64,000 nucleotides of DNA, taken from Vescimonas cirricatena (GTDB taxonomy: Bacteria; Bacillota; Clostridia; Oscillospirales; Oscillospiraceae). Where the stretch lies: the NCBI RefSeq assembly GCF_020687045.1, contig NZ_JAJEPW010000010.1, positions 12,960 to 76,959 on the forward strand, written 5' to 3'. The position numbers were made by a program, and so were the translations under genes. Shown piece by piece: positions 1 through 9,679 of this stretch. Position 1 is the stretch's first letter. Every line of letters starts with the position of its first letter. The notes under the pieces were generated by a model that saw only the letters and a program-made list of their open reading frames with translations, was not told the DNA's origin and searched no databases.

Positions 1-81
1 GTGCCGGGCCAGGCCCAGCACCTGATATTCATTGCCCTTGAAATGCCGCCACCGGCCGGGGCGGATGGTTTCCTGCGTCAT
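1..81 (-). CDS. DUF1653 family protein, 5' part only
   Basis: This is the first 27 codons of a gene that runs off the left edge of the window. The translation begins MTQETIRPGRWRHFKGNEYQ and continues VLGLARH, which matches the start of DUF1653 proteins (consensus like YRHFKGNxYxVLGxARH), short proteins of unknown biochemical role. The ATG at 81 follows a strong ribosome binding site, AAGGAGG, about 7 nt upstream. It is transcribed away from the DUF2804 gene, so the region between is a divergent intergenic region. Confidence 0.8.
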   Translation of the reverse strand, partial: MTQETIRPGRWRHFKGNEYQVLGLARH

Positions 82-145
82 ATGGGTCGCCTCCTTGTGT
101 GATGGGTCCAGTATACAGGAAATCCGGCGAAAAAGGAAGTCCCTG

Positions 146-308
146 AGACTGTCAAAAAACCCGGAAATCTTCCGCCATCGGAAAGGAAGATAGTTACGAA
201 AGAAACCCATCAGGGGTGTCTTTCGTTTGCAATCACAGGTTTTTCAGAACTTTTTAAGTTCTGAAAAACCGCACTCAGCTTGTCAAAATTACTTTTTTGA
301 CAAGCTGA
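146..308. repeat. Serial-hairpin intergenic element, copy 1
   Basis: About 160 nt without coding potential, opening with AGACTGTC at 146-153 and then four inverted repeats in a row. Hairpin 1 has arms 167-173 and 185-191. Hairpin 2 has arms 197-208 and 214-225 with one mismatch. Hairpin 3 is a perfect 15-bp stem with a TTT loop, 238-252 with 256-270. Hairpin 4 is a perfect 14-bp stem, 275-288 with 295-308. A second element at 24800-25036 also opens with AGACTGTC and is also a run of hairpins with different stem sequences. It could be a structured RNA, a non-autonomous mobile repeat or a set of protein-binding palindromes. None of the hairpins is followed by a clean T tract on the plus strand. 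Confidence 0.6.
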
Positions 309-315
309 TTCCCTG

Positions 316-344
316 TGGAAAAATGCGGCGGCGTGTGATAAAAT
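316..344 (+). promoter_or_regulatory. Possible sigma-A promoter for the DUF2804 gene
   Basis: A TAAAAT -10 hexamer at 339-344 sits 17 nt after TGGAAA at 316-321. The -35 is weak, with 4 of 6 matches. It would give a leader of about 20 nt before the ATG at 370. Confidence 0.35.
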
Positions 345-369
345 GGAGAAAATGCAACGGGAGGGCACT

Positions 370-1401
370 ATGATGCAGCATGAGATCACCACGTCGGGGC
401 CCCTGCTGGACGGCAGCGGCAATCTGCGGGAGCCGGGCTATGCCAAGCGGCTCCTGCCCATCTATCGCCGGGCGGATATCAAGGCCCCGGCGTCCCGGAT
501 CAAGGAGTGGGACTATTACCTGGTGGCCAACGACCACTTCGCCGTGGCCCTGACCATCGACGACAACGGGTACATGGGCCTGGACTCCATTTCGTTCCTG
601 CACTTCAATGAGGGCTGGGAACGCACCAAAAGCCCCATGCGGGCCTTTCCCATGGGGAAAACCGGCCTGCCGGAGTCGTCGGACAGGGGCACCACCGCTA
701 TCTCCGGAAGGGGCTATGCCCTGGTGTTCCGGCATGTGCCGGAGGGCCGGGAGCTGACCTTTCACATGGAGAAATTTCTGGACGGCCAGACCATAGACGG
801 GTCCATTGTCCTGACGGAGGAGCCGGAGGAGTCCATGGTCATCTGCACGCCCTTTGACAGGCCCGGGTGCTTCTACTTCAACCAGAAGATCAACTGTATG
901 CGGGCCCGGGGCCAGGTGCAGCTGGGGGAGAAAACCTACGTCTTTGACCCGGCGGACTCCTTCGGCGTGCTGGACTGGGGCCGGGGGGTGTGGACCTATC
1001 ACAACATCTGGTATTGGGGCAGCGCCTCCGGTCAGGTGGACGGCGTGCCCTTCGGGTGGAACATCGGCTATGGCTTCGGCGATACCTCCGCCGCCAGCGA
1101 GAACATGCTGTTTTACGGCGGCAAGGCCCACAAGCTCAGCCAGGTGCGGTTCCATATCCCCCAGCGGGAGGGAAGGGACGACTTCCTGTCCCCCTGGCGC
1201 TTTACCTCCGACGACGGGCGGTTCGAGATGAAATTTGTCCCCATTCTGGACCGGGCCGCCTGCACGGACGTGAAGCTCATCAAATCCGACCAGCACCAGG
1301 TGTTCGGCCACTTCACCGGAACGGCCACCCTGGACGACGGAACCGTGATCCGGGTCCGGGATATGATCGGATTTGCGGAAAAAGTGGAGAACAAGTGGTA
1401 A
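370..1401 (+). CDS. DUF2804 domain-containing protein
   Basis: Full-length member of the DUF2804 family (343 aa), a widespread family of unknown biochemical function, often seen in gut Firmicutes. Recognisable parts are the N-terminal 'GPLLDGSGNLREPGYAKRLL' segment, the KEWDYYLV segment, and the C-terminal 'FGHFTGTATLDDGTVIRVRD' stretch that typically ends these proteins. No signal peptide or membrane segment is visible, so it is probably cytoplasmic. I chose the ATG at 370 because CGGGAGGG lies about 6 nt upstream. An earlier in-frame ATG at 343 has no ribosome binding site and overlaps the putative -10. It appears monocistronic and ends at a hairpin shared with ftsZ. Confidence 0.85.
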   Translation: MMQHEITTSGPLLDGSGNLREPGYAKRLLPIYRRADIKAPASRIKEWDYYLVANDHFAVALTIDDNGYMGLDSISFLHFNEGWERTKSPMRAFPMGKTGLPESSDRGTTAISGRGYALVFRHVPEGRELTFHMEKFLDGQTIDGSIVLTEEPEESMVICTPFDRPGCFYFNQKINCMRARGQVQLGEKTYVFDPADSFGVLDWGRGVWTYHNIWYWGSASGQVDGVPFGWNIGYGFGDTSAASENMLFYGGKAHKLSQVRFHIPQREGRDDFLSPWRFTSDDGRFEMKFVPILDRAACTDVKLIKSDQHQVFGHFTGTATLDDGTVIRVRDMIGFAEKVENKW

Positions 1402-1436
1402 AAAGCAGCGCCCGCTCCGGAACGGAGTGGGCGCTG
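1401..1436 (-). terminator. Intrinsic terminator of the ftsZ end, between convergent genes
   Basis: A GC-rich stem with arms 1406-1419 and 1423-1436 and a GAA loop. The plus-strand AAAA at 1401-1404 becomes the U tract of a minus-strand transcript, so it mainly terminates ftsZ. On the plus strand the downstream T run is broken, so read-through from the DUF2804 gene may be only partly stopped. Confidence 0.75.
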
Positions 1437-1449
1437 TGGTTATTATGGA

Positions 1450-2604
<1,155 letters not shown>

Positions 2605-2666
2605 GATGGTTCCTCCTGCCAGTATATATCGAAAGATAGCTGTATGCAATATAACGCGCTTTTTCT

Positions 2667-2695
2667 ATTGTATAACGGTTTTGGTGAACCGTCAA
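2667..2695 (-). promoter_or_regulatory. Sigma-A promoter for ftsZ
   Basis: On the minus strand TTGACG (2695-2690), a 17-nt spacer and TACAAT (2672-2667). It lies in the 126-nt gap between divIB and ftsZ and gives a leader of roughly 55 nt. This lets ftsZ be expressed separately from the rest of the dcw cluster. Confidence 0.7.
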
Positions 2696-2730
2696 GGGGC
2701 GGGGGATGATTTCCCGGGAAAAGTTGCGGT

Positions 2731-3489
2731 TTAGCCGGGAATGAACCGGGCCTTGCCGTCCTTGTCCCACTGAATGGTGCCCTGATCGCTGCCGTCCAGC
2801 CGCTGGATCACCGCCGCCAGATAGTTCAGGCGATAGTCCAGATCGTCGTCGGATTTCAGGACCACATCAAACCGGTCCAGATAGCGCAGGGTGATGCGGC
2901 CGGTGTCCGTCAGGTCGATGGACTGGACATCCCCGGCCATGTCCTTGCCGCGCAGCAGCCGCCAAAGCTGCTGCAGCAGGTCCCACTTGTCCTGGTTTTC
3001 CGGGACGGCCAGCTGGCCCAGCTGGGGGGAGGTTAAGGTCAGGCCCGTGACCAGGGGGCAGGACTCCCCCTGGCCGGGCTGGAGCTTGTCAATGAGCTTA
3101 CCGTTGCCGTTGAGCAGCCACAGGGCCCCATCCTGCTCCAGGGCCAGGGGATGGGTGCACTCGGTGATCTCGATGCGCAGGGCGTTGGGCAGCTGGCGGC
3201 GGATGCGGACGGACTCCACATAGGGCAGCTGGTCGGTGATGGCGGCGGCGGCCTGGTGCTTGTTCAGCAGGAACAGGTTCCCGCCCTGGCGGATGCCGCT
3301 GGCCTGGAGCACCTGCTGCTGGGAATAGCGGGAGGTGCCGGTGACGAAAATCTGGTCCGCCTTGAAAAACAGGGACAGGGCCGCCACAATGGCGCCGCAT
3401 ATCATCACGAAGGTGAGCAATCTATAAAGAAACGCAAAGTTGCCCTGCCGTTTCCGGCGGCTGCGTCTGTGTCTGCGGGGTTGGGTCAT
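2731..3489 (-). CDS. divIB: Cell division protein DivIB/FtsQ
   Basis: 252-aa bitopic membrane protein of the divisome. It has a strongly basic cytoplasmic N-terminus (residues 3-14, RRHRRSRRKR-like), one transmembrane helix (about 21-43), then a POTRA domain (about 46-115, starting FKADQIFVTGTSRYS) and a DivIB/FtsQ beta domain. In related bacteria it forms a complex with FtsL and DivIC and regulates septal PBP activity. The ATG at 3489 has GGGAGGCG about 6 nt upstream. The start lies inside the 3' end of murA in another frame, an overlap of 68 nt, which implies translational coupling to murA. Confidence 0.9.
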   Translation of the reverse strand: MTQPRRHRRSRRKRQGNFAFLYRLLTFVMICGAIVAALSLFFKADQIFVTGTSRYSQQQVLQASGIRQGGNLFLLNKHQAAAAITDQLPYVESVRIRRQLPNALRIEITECTHPLALEQDGALWLLNGNGKLIDKLQPGQGESCPLVTGLTLTSPQLGQLAVPENQDKWDLLQQLWRLLRGKDMAGDVQSIDLTDTGRITLRYLDRFDVVLKSDDDLDYRLNYLAAVIQRLDGSDQGTIQWDKDGKARFIPG

Positions 3490-4759
3490 CGGAAGCGCCT
3501 CCCTCTGTGTTCTCTGTGTGTATGTGGGCCCCCAGAAGGGCCAGGTCCCCGGGCAGGTCGCTGTAGCCCCGGCGGATGTGGTGGAGGTGCTCCACCGTGG
3601 TGACGCCGTGGGCCTGAAGCCCGGCGATCACAAGAGCGGCTCCGCCCCGAAGGTCCATGGCCCGGACCCGGGCGGCCTGGAGCCGGTCGACGCCGCAGAC
3701 CACCGCCACCCGGCCCTCCAGCCGGATGTCGGCCCCCATGCGCACCAGCTCCGGCACATGGTGATAGCGGCTCTCGAAAATGTTTTCCACGAATACGGTG
3801 GTTCCGCTGCTGCGCAGCAGCGCGGACATGACCACCGCCTGGGCGTCGGTAGGGAAGCCCGGATACGGTGCGGTGCGAATGGGGCTGACGGCCCGCAGGC
3901 GTCCGTCGGACACCAGGCGGATGCCGTCCTCCTGACAGGACAGGGTACACCCGGCCTGACGCAGGACGCCGGTGACGGTGGACAGGTGGCGGTAGTCGAT
4001 GTCCCGGAGGAACACGTCTCCGCCGGTGGCGGCGGCTGCCGCCAGGTATGTAGCCGCCGCGATGCGGTCCCCTAAAATCCGGTGGCAGCAGCTGTGAAGG
4101 GGCTGCTCCGCGCCCTCCACTACCACGGTGGAGGTGCCTGCGCCGTGAACGCTGGCCCCCAGCTTCCGCAGGAAGGTCTGCAGGTCCACGATCTCCGGCT
4201 CCCGGGCGGCGTTGGAGATGGTGGTGACGCCCTTGGCACCGATGGCGGCCAGCATGGCGTTTTCCGTGGCTCCCACGCTGGGGATGCTCAGGACGATCTC
4301 GGCCCCGGTGAGGCACGGGGCGGTGCAGTCCAGGCTGCCGCCCTCCTCCCGGATGCAGGCCCCCAGGGTCCGCAGGGCGGATAGGTGCAGGTCGATGGGC
4401 CGGGCCCCGATGGCGCAGCCGCCGGGGTACGACAGCTCCGCCTGGCCGCAGCGGGCCAGAATGGCCCCCAGAAACACCACGGACGAGCGCATGCGGCGCA
4501 TGAGCCGGTCCGGAATGTCCCAGCGGGTCAGGGTGGAGGAATCCACCTCCAGGTCCGGGCCGTTCCAGCGAACGGCGCAGCCCAGGTGCCGCAGGATGTC
4601 GATGGATGTGTCCACGTCCTCCAGATGGGGACAGCGCCGCAGAACACAGACGTCCCCGCTGAGAATACACGCTGCCAGAATGGGCAGCACACTGTTTTTT
4701 GCCCCCTGTACCGTCAGATCGCCGGACAGGCGGCGTCCCCCTTCTATCATCAGGCTCAT
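3422..4759 (-). CDS. murA: UDP-N-acetylglucosamine 1-carboxyvinyltransferase MurA
   Basis: First committed enzyme of peptidoglycan precursor synthesis. It transfers enolpyruvate from PEP to UDP-GlcNAc in the cytoplasm. The 445-aa product has the Lys-Asn pair of the active site (K21-N22), the catalytic Cys exactly at position 115 in YPGGCAIGAR, and the GFPTDAQ segment with the catalytic Asp. The Cys form predicts fosfomycin sensitivity, unlike the Asp form of some species. It is about 25 residues longer than typical MurA. The extra tail (SDDPTPQTQTQPPETAGQ and onward) is encoded by the same DNA as the start of divIB. It sits between murG and divIB in the dcw cluster. Confidence 0.95.
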   Translation of the reverse strand: MSLMIEGGRRLSGDLTVQGAKNSVLPILAACILSGDVCVLRRCPHLEDVDTSIDILRHLGCAVRWNGPDLEVDSSTLTRWDIPDRLMRRMRSSVVFLGAILARCGQAELSYPGGCAIGARPIDLHLSALRTLGACIREEGGSLDCTAPCLTGAEIVLSIPSVGATENAMLAAIGAKGVTTISNAAREPEIVDLQTFLRKLGASVHGAGTSTVVVEGAEQPLHSCCHRILGDRIAAATYLAAAAATGGDVFLRDIDYRHLSTVTGVLRQAGCTLSCQEDGIRLVSDGRLRAVSPIRTAPYPGFPTDAQAVVMSALLRSSGTTVFVENIFESRYHHVPELVRMGADIRLEGRVAVVCGVDRLQAARVRAMDLRGGAALVIAGLQAHGVTTVEHLHHIRRGYSDLPGDLALLGAHIHTENTEGGASDDPTPQTQTQPPETAGQLCVSL

Positions 4760-4817
4760 ATGCCCCCGCCTTTCATAGCTTTTTCCCGCTATCCTATGCA
4801 GGGGGTGGGGCAGGGGG

Positions 4818-5936
4818 TTACTTGCGGATGCTCATGACGGTGTCATAGAGACGCTTTGTGGCGTCCCGGATGCCCAGCTCCGCCATGCCGCGGCTCATAT
4901 CCGCCTGGCGCTGGGGGTCACGGAGAATACCGGAGGCGGCCCGGTACAGAGCCTCGCCGGAGGCGTCCGCCTCCAGCAGCACCACGGCTCCGCCGTGCTG
5001 CTCCAGGATGCGGGCGTTCTTCTCCTGGTGGTTGTTGGTGACATAAGGAGAGGGGACCAGGATGGCCGGAGTGGCCAGAGCCGTGATCTCGCTGATGGTG
5101 GAGGCGCCGGCCCGGCAGATCACCAGGTCCGCCGCCCGCATGACCGGGGCCATGTCGTAGATGTACTCCCGGACGTCCAGGACGGCCAGGTTCTCCAGGC
5201 CGTCCTGCCGCAGACGCTGGGTCATGGCGGGATAGCCGCTTTTGCCCACGCCGTGGATATGGTGGAAGGGCATACCCTCCGCCGCCTCCAGGCGGAAGAA
5301 ATCCTCCATGTGGGCGTTCATGTGGCTGGCCCCCAGGCTGCCCCAGAAGGACACGATCAGGGGACGGCCGTCGGTGAGGCCCAGCTTTTCCCGGGCCTGG
5401 GAACGGGTCAGGTCAAAGAAGTCGCCCCGCACCGGGGTGCCGGTGACGACGATCTTGTCGGGATGGCGATAGTGCTGGCGGCACTCCTCAAAGCCCACCA
5501 TGATGCGGTCGGCGCTGCCCTCCAGCATTTTGGTGGTGAGGCCGGGGACCATGTTGGACTCGTGGACTGCCGTGGGAATGCCCATACCGGCGGCGCACTT
5601 GACCACCGGATAGCTGGCATAGCCGCCGGTGCCCACCACCAGATCGGGGCGGAAGTCCCGGAGGATGGCCCGGACCCGGCTGTGGGATTTGGTCAGCATG
5701 GACAGGGAGTGCAGGTTGTGGGCCAGGCCGCCGTGGCCCAGGGAGCGCTGGAAGCCTCCCATGGGGATGCCCCGGAAGGCATAACCGGCCTTTTCCACCA
5801 GGTCCCGCTCCATGCCGTCGGGGGTGCCCACAAACAGCACCTGCACCTGGGGATCCTGCTTCTGCATATAGCCTGCCAGGGCCAGGGCGGGGTTCACATG
5901 GCCCGCCGTGCCGCCGCAGGTAAAAATCACTTTCAT
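4818..5936 (-). CDS. murG: UDP-GlcNAc transferase MurG
   Basis: Peripheral-membrane GT-B glycosyltransferase that adds GlcNAc to lipid I to make lipid II. The 372-aa protein begins MKVIFTCGGTAGHVNPALAL, the N-terminal glycine loop of MurG, and carries the C-terminal UDP-GlcNAc segment ICRAGASTISEI(T)ALATPAILVPSP around residues 265-292. The ATG at 5936 follows GGAGG. The open frame continues far upstream but overlaps ftsW, so the internal start is the correct one. It lies 11 nt after ftsW and belongs to the same transcript. Confidence 0.96.
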   Translation of the reverse strand: MKVIFTCGGTAGHVNPALALAGYMQKQDPQVQVLFVGTPDGMERDLVEKAGYAFRGIPMGGFQRSLGHGGLAHNLHSLSMLTKSHSRVRAILRDFRPDLVVGTGGYASYPVVKCAAGMGIPTAVHESNMVPGLTTKMLEGSADRIMVGFEECRQHYRHPDKIVVTGTPVRGDFFDLTRSQAREKLGLTDGRPLIVSFWGSLGASHMNAHMEDFFRLEAAEGMPFHHIHGVGKSGYPAMTQRLRQDGLENLAVLDVREYIYDMAPVMRAADLVICRAGASTISEITALATPAILVPSPYVTNNHQEKNARILEQHGGAVVLLEADASGEALYRAASGILRDPQRQADMSRGMAELGIRDATKRLYDTVMSIRK

Positions 5937-5947
5937 GAGAGGGCCTC

Positions 5948-7174
5948 CTATCCGTTTTCCGGGGCAGGCATCTGCCGCGAGACGCTGAGTACAATGCCCA
6001 TTTCCGCCAGCTGGCACAGCAGAGCCGTGCCGCCATAGCTGAAGAAGGGCAGGGAAATGCCGGTGGCGGGCACCAGGCCCGTGACCACGGCGATGTTCAG
6101 AAAGGTCTGGAGCCCGGTGAGGGTCATGAAGCCCACCACCAGCAGGGCACCGAACCGGTCCCGGGCGTGGAGGGCAATCCAGAAGCCCCGGAGGATCAGC
6201 AGGGCGAACACCAGCATGATGACGCAGGCTCCCACCAGACCCAGCTCCTCGCAGATCACGGCGAAGATGCAGTCGTTGTGCTCCTCGGGCAGGTACAGGA
6301 ACTTCTGGCGGCCCTTGCCCAGGCCCACGCCCAGCAGGCCGCCGGAGCCGATGGCAATGAGGCACTGGGCGATCTGCCAGCCGTCGCCCCGATACCACTC
6401 GGCGTTGAAGGGGTCCCGCCAGGTGTTGATGCGGTTTTCCCCGTAGTGCAGGATGCCCTTTTGCACCAGGATCACATACAGGGTGCCCACCAGGCCTACG
6501 CCGCCGATGCCCAGGGGGATCAGCCAGCCCTTGATGCCGCCCACGATCATCAGCACGATGCCCGTGCAGACGATGAGGATGGTGCCGGACAGGTGGGGCT
6601 CCCGCATCATCAGAAGGGCGATGACGCCCAGAATCAGCACATAGGGCCAGATGCCCTGGCTCCAGGTCTGCATTTTTTCGCGTTTTTTGGAAATGGTGGC
6701 GGAGAAATAGATGACCACGGCCATTTTGGCCAGCTCCGAGGGCTGGAACCGCAGGAAGGTGCCCCGGATGCCCAGCCAGCGAGTGGCGTTGTTTTCCGTG
6801 ATGGCGATGGGGTTGCCGGGGACGATGACCAGCACCAGCAGCAGGATGGAGCCCCACAGCAGCAGACGGCCCACGCCCCGCAGGCGCTGATAGTTCATTT
6901 TGCTGAGGCCGAACATGGCGGCCAGGCCCAGCACGGCGAAAATGCCCTGGCGGACGAAGTAGTACGCGCCGTTGCCGTTGTTTTCATAGTAGGCGGAGGG
7001 GAAGCTGGCGGACAGCACCATGACCATGCCCATAGCCGTCAGCAGCAGGGTCAGCAGCAGAAACGGCAGGTCCACAGGGCCCCGGGCCGCTTCCCTGGAT
7101 TGCTCCATGGCCTCCCGGCGCTGCTGGGTGCTCCAGGTGCCTACCAGGCGTTTTTTACTCTTGGTGCGGGCCAT
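5948..7174 (-). CDS. ftsW: FtsW/SpoVE-type lipid II polymerase (SEDS family)
   Basis: Multi-pass SEDS glycosyltransferase (408 aa, about ten transmembrane helices) that polymerises lipid II together with a class B PBP. Family motifs are clear: RFQPSELAK in the first half, LPEEHNDCIFAVI in the central extracellular loop, and GISLPFFSYGGT near the C-terminus. Its genetic partner here is the SpoVD-type PBP upstream in the cluster. The basic N-terminal tail of about 40 residues (MARTKSKKRLVG and onward) is longer than usual. FtsW and SpoVE cannot be separated by sequence alone. It is the only SEDS gene in the window, so ftsW is the conservative name. Confidence 0.93.
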   Translation of the reverse strand: MARTKSKKRLVGTWSTQQRREAMEQSREAARGPVDLPFLLLTLLLTAMGMVMVLSASFPSAYYENNGNGAYYFVRQGIFAVLGLAAMFGLSKMNYQRLRGVGRLLLWGSILLLVLVIVPGNPIAITENNATRWLGIRGTFLRFQPSELAKMAVVIYFSATISKKREKMQTWSQGIWPYVLILGVIALLMMREPHLSGTILIVCTGIVLMIVGGIKGWLIPLGIGGVGLVGTLYVILVQKGILHYGENRINTWRDPFNAEWYRGDGWQIAQCLIAIGSGGLLGVGLGKGRQKFLYLPEEHNDCIFAVICEELGLVGACVIMLVFALLILRGFWIALHARDRFGALLVVGFMTLTGLQTFLNIAVVTGLVPATGISLPFFSYGGTALLCQLAEMGIVLSVSRQMPAPENG

Positions 7175-7204
7175 ACGGTTCCCTCCTTTCCAGCAGGTTT
7201 CAGG

Positions 7205-8197
7205 TTATGCGCCGAAGCGGTCCATGACGCCCAGATAGGCCAGGACGCAGAAAATGGTGCTGACGGCGGCGAACACCGCCACCACCTTGGTCTCCTTCCA
7301 GCCGCACATTTCGAAGTGGTGGTGGAGGGGGGCCATTTTGAAGATACGCTTGCCGTGGGTCAGCTTGAAATAGGTCACCTGGATGATATCGGACAGGGTC
7401 TCGCACAGGTAGACGAAGCCCACCAGCAGCAGGATCAGGGGCATGTCATAGGCAAAGGCCAGGGCCGCCACCGCGCCGCCCAGAAACAGGGAGCCGGTGT
7501 CGCCCATGAACACCTTGGCAGGATAGTGGTTATAGAACAGGAAGCCCAGCAGACCGCCCACCAGAGCCCCGGCGAACACGCCCAGCTGGCCGAAGCCCTG
7601 CCACAGGCCGCCCAGCACCGCGAAGAACACGGCCACAGGCACCGTGACGCTGGAGGACAGGCCGTCCACGCCGTCGGTGATGTTCACGGCGTTGACGGTG
7701 CCGATGATGACGAAGGCGGCGAAGATCATATACACCACCCACGGCAGCACCAGATGGGTGTTGAAGAAGGGGATATACAGGTTGGGACTCAGCATACCCT
7801 CGTAGCGCATCAGGCACAGGAAGGCCACGGCGGCCGCCAGCTGCAGCAGGAACTTCTGGGGAGCGGTGAGGCCGGTGTTCTGGTGGTGCTTCACCTTCTG
7901 ATAGTCGTCGATATAGCCGATGACGCCGAACACCAGGGCGAACACATAGACATACAGGTGGGTGAAGTTCCCCTCCAGCATGCCCTTCCAGCCCAGGATC
8001 AGAATGGCAATGCCGATGCCGATGATGAACATCAGGCCGCCCATGGTGGGGGTGCCCTGCTTGCCCTTGTGCCAGGTGGGGCCCACCTCTTTGATGCTCT
8101 GCCCGGCCTTCAGCCGGATCAGTGCGGGGATCAGCAGCTTGCCTGCTGCCAGGGTGATGACCAGGCTCACAACGCCTGCCAGAATGATTTCCATCAT
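7205..8197 (-). CDS. mraY: Phospho-N-acetylmuramoyl-pentapeptide-transferase MraY
   Basis: Integral membrane enzyme (330 aa, about ten helices) that moves phospho-MurNAc-pentapeptide from UDP to undecaprenyl phosphate, making lipid I. Typical segments are GPTWHKGKQGTPTMGG near residue 40, the Asp-rich NITDGVDGLSS loop and FMGDTGSLFLGG, plus the HHHFE motif close to the C-terminus. The start ATG has AAGGAGAG upstream. In most dcw clusters murD follows mraY. Here ftsW follows directly and murD is missing from the window. Confidence 0.96.
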   Translation of the reverse strand: MMEIILAGVVSLVITLAAGKLLIPALIRLKAGQSIKEVGPTWHKGKQGTPTMGGLMFIIGIGIAILILGWKGMLEGNFTHLYVYVFALVFGVIGYIDDYQKVKHHQNTGLTAPQKFLLQLAAAVAFLCLMRYEGMLSPNLYIPFFNTHLVLPWVVYMIFAAFVIIGTVNAVNITDGVDGLSSSVTVPVAVFFAVLGGLWQGFGQLGVFAGALVGGLLGFLFYNHYPAKVFMGDTGSLFLGGAVAALAFAYDMPLILLLVGFVYLCETLSDIIQVTYFKLTHGKRIFKMAPLHHHFEMCGWKETKVVAVFAAVSTIFCVLAYLGVMDRFGA

Positions 8198-8230
8198 GTT
8201 CTCTCCTTCCCGTCCCGCAGGGGACGCGGG

Positions 8231-9658
8231 TCAGCTTCCGTTTATATATTCTGCAATGATCTGTCTTTCATCCATAGGCAGCCGGTGGCCGCCTGTCTCC
8301 TGGGTGGTTTCGTGGCCCTTGCCGCAGAGGATCACCGTGTCGCCGGGGCGGGCCAGGTCCAGAGCCCGGAAAATGGCCTCCCGGCGGTCCGGGATCACCA
8401 GATGGGGGCCGCTGAGCCCCGGGAGAATGTCCCGGATGATGGCCAGAGGGTCCTCGGTGCGGGGATTGTCGGAGGTGAGCACCGTCAGGTCGGCGTATTG
8501 CCCGGCGGCGGCCCCCATCAGGGGGCGCTTGCCCTTATCCCGGCAGCCGCCGCAGCCGAACACCGCGATGATGCGGCCCGGGGTCATAGGCCGGAGGGCC
8601 TCCAGGGCCTTGGCCAGGGCCTCCGGCGTGTGGGCAAAGTCGATGAAGATGCGGCAGCCCAGCCCCGGGGCCGATACCGGCTCCATGCGGCCGGGAACGG
8701 CGGGCACCTTGGCCAGAGCACCGGCGGCGTCCGGCAGGGAAATGCCGGACAGGCGGGCCATGGACAGCGCTGCCAGGGCGTTGTACACGGTGAAAAGTCC
8801 GGGGATGGACACGGACACGGGACAGGAGACTTCGCCCTCCCGGGCGGTGAACCGGACGCCGGTAGGGGAGAGGTCCATGTCCTCTGCCAGCAGGCGGCCT
8901 CCGTGAAGCCCGTAGTCATATACGGGACAGGCGCAGTCCCGGAGAATGCGCTCCGTCCAGGGATCGTCGCGGTTTACCGCGGCGGCGCGGCACTGGCGGA
9001 ACAGGGCCGCCTTGGCGGCGGCGTAGTCCTCCATGGCGCCGTGAAAGTCCAGGTGGTCCCGGCTGAGATTGGTGAAAGCGGCTATAGTATACGCCAAGCC
9101 GTGGACCCGGTCAAGTGCCAATGCGTGGGAGGAGACCTCCATCACGGCGTGGGTGCAGCCGGAATCGGCCATCTGCCGCAGCAGGCTCTGCACCTCCCAG
9201 GACTCCGGGGTGGTGCGGCGGCTGGGCAGGACCGCGCCGCCTATGCGGCAGCCGTTGGTGCCCATCAGGCCCGTAGGGATGCCCAGGGCCTGAAACAGCC
9301 CCGCCGTCAGCCAGGCCACGGAGGTTTTGCCGTTGGTGCCGGTGACGCCGATCAGGGACAGCTCCCGGTCCGGGTGGCGGAAGAAATTTCCTGCCATAAG
9401 GGCTAAGGCCCTGCGGGGGTCCGGAACAAGGACATAGGGCAGCCCCTCCACCGGGTGGGCGGACACGGCGCATGCCGCGCCCCGCTGCCGGGCCTGGGCC
9501 GTGTAATCGTGGCCGTCGGCGTTGGCTCCGTGGATGGCCACGAACACCTGGCCGGGCCGTATCGTGTGTGAATCATAGCCTGCGCCGGTGACGTCCCGGG
9601 GCAGGTCCGCCGAGGCGTACCGGATGGGTACGCCGGTCAGCAGGTCCCACAGATTCAC
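8231..9658 (-). CDS. murE: UDP-MurNAc-L-Ala-D-Glu:meso-diaminopimelate ligase MurE
   Basis: Cytoplasmic Mur ligase that adds the third amino acid to the stem peptide. The 475-aa protein has the ATP loop TGTNGKTS (106-113), the lysine that is carbamylated in Mur ligases (AAAKAALF, around residue 216) and the substrate-selecting motif DNPR (397-400). DNPR is the known signature for meso-diaminopimelate, so the cell wall is predicted to be the DAP type. It lies between spoVD and mraY with short gaps and is part of the dcw operon. Confidence 0.95.
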   Translation of the reverse strand: MNLWDLLTGVPIRYASADLPRDVTGAGYDSHTIRPGQVFVAIHGANADGHDYTAQARQRGAACAVSAHPVEGLPYVLVPDPRRALALMAGNFFRHPDRELSLIGVTGTNGKTSVAWLTAGLFQALGIPTGLMGTNGCRIGGAVLPSRRTTPESWEVQSLLRQMADSGCTHAVMEVSSHALALDRVHGLAYTIAAFTNLSRDHLDFHGAMEDYAAAKAALFRQCRAAAVNRDDPWTERILRDCACPVYDYGLHGGRLLAEDMDLSPTGVRFTAREGEVSCPVSVSIPGLFTVYNALAALSMARLSGISLPDAAGALAKVPAVPGRMEPVSAPGLGCRIFIDFAHTPEALAKALEALRPMTPGRIIAVFGCGGCRDKGKRPLMGAAAGQYADLTVLTSDNPRTEDPLAIIRDILPGLSGPHLVIPDRREAIFRALDLARPGDTVILCGKGHETTQETGGHRLPMDERQIIAEYINGS

Positions 9659-9679
9659 AAAAGGGCGCTCCTTTCCGCG

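Noticed and set aside
2621..2649. A second promoter TTGCAT-N17-TATACT right before ftsZ
   Set aside because: The start site would fall in the ribosome binding site of ftsZ, leaving no usable leader. The promoter at 2667-2695 is better placed.
3422..3500. Programmed frameshift between murA and divIB
   Set aside because: divIB has its own ATG and a good ribosome binding site, and no slippery sequence with a downstream structure was seen.
6167..9406. A 1079-codon open frame on the plus strand opposite ftsW, mraY and murE
   Set aside because: Antisense shadow of GC-rich genes; composition is dominated by His, Gln, Gly and Ala with no domain.
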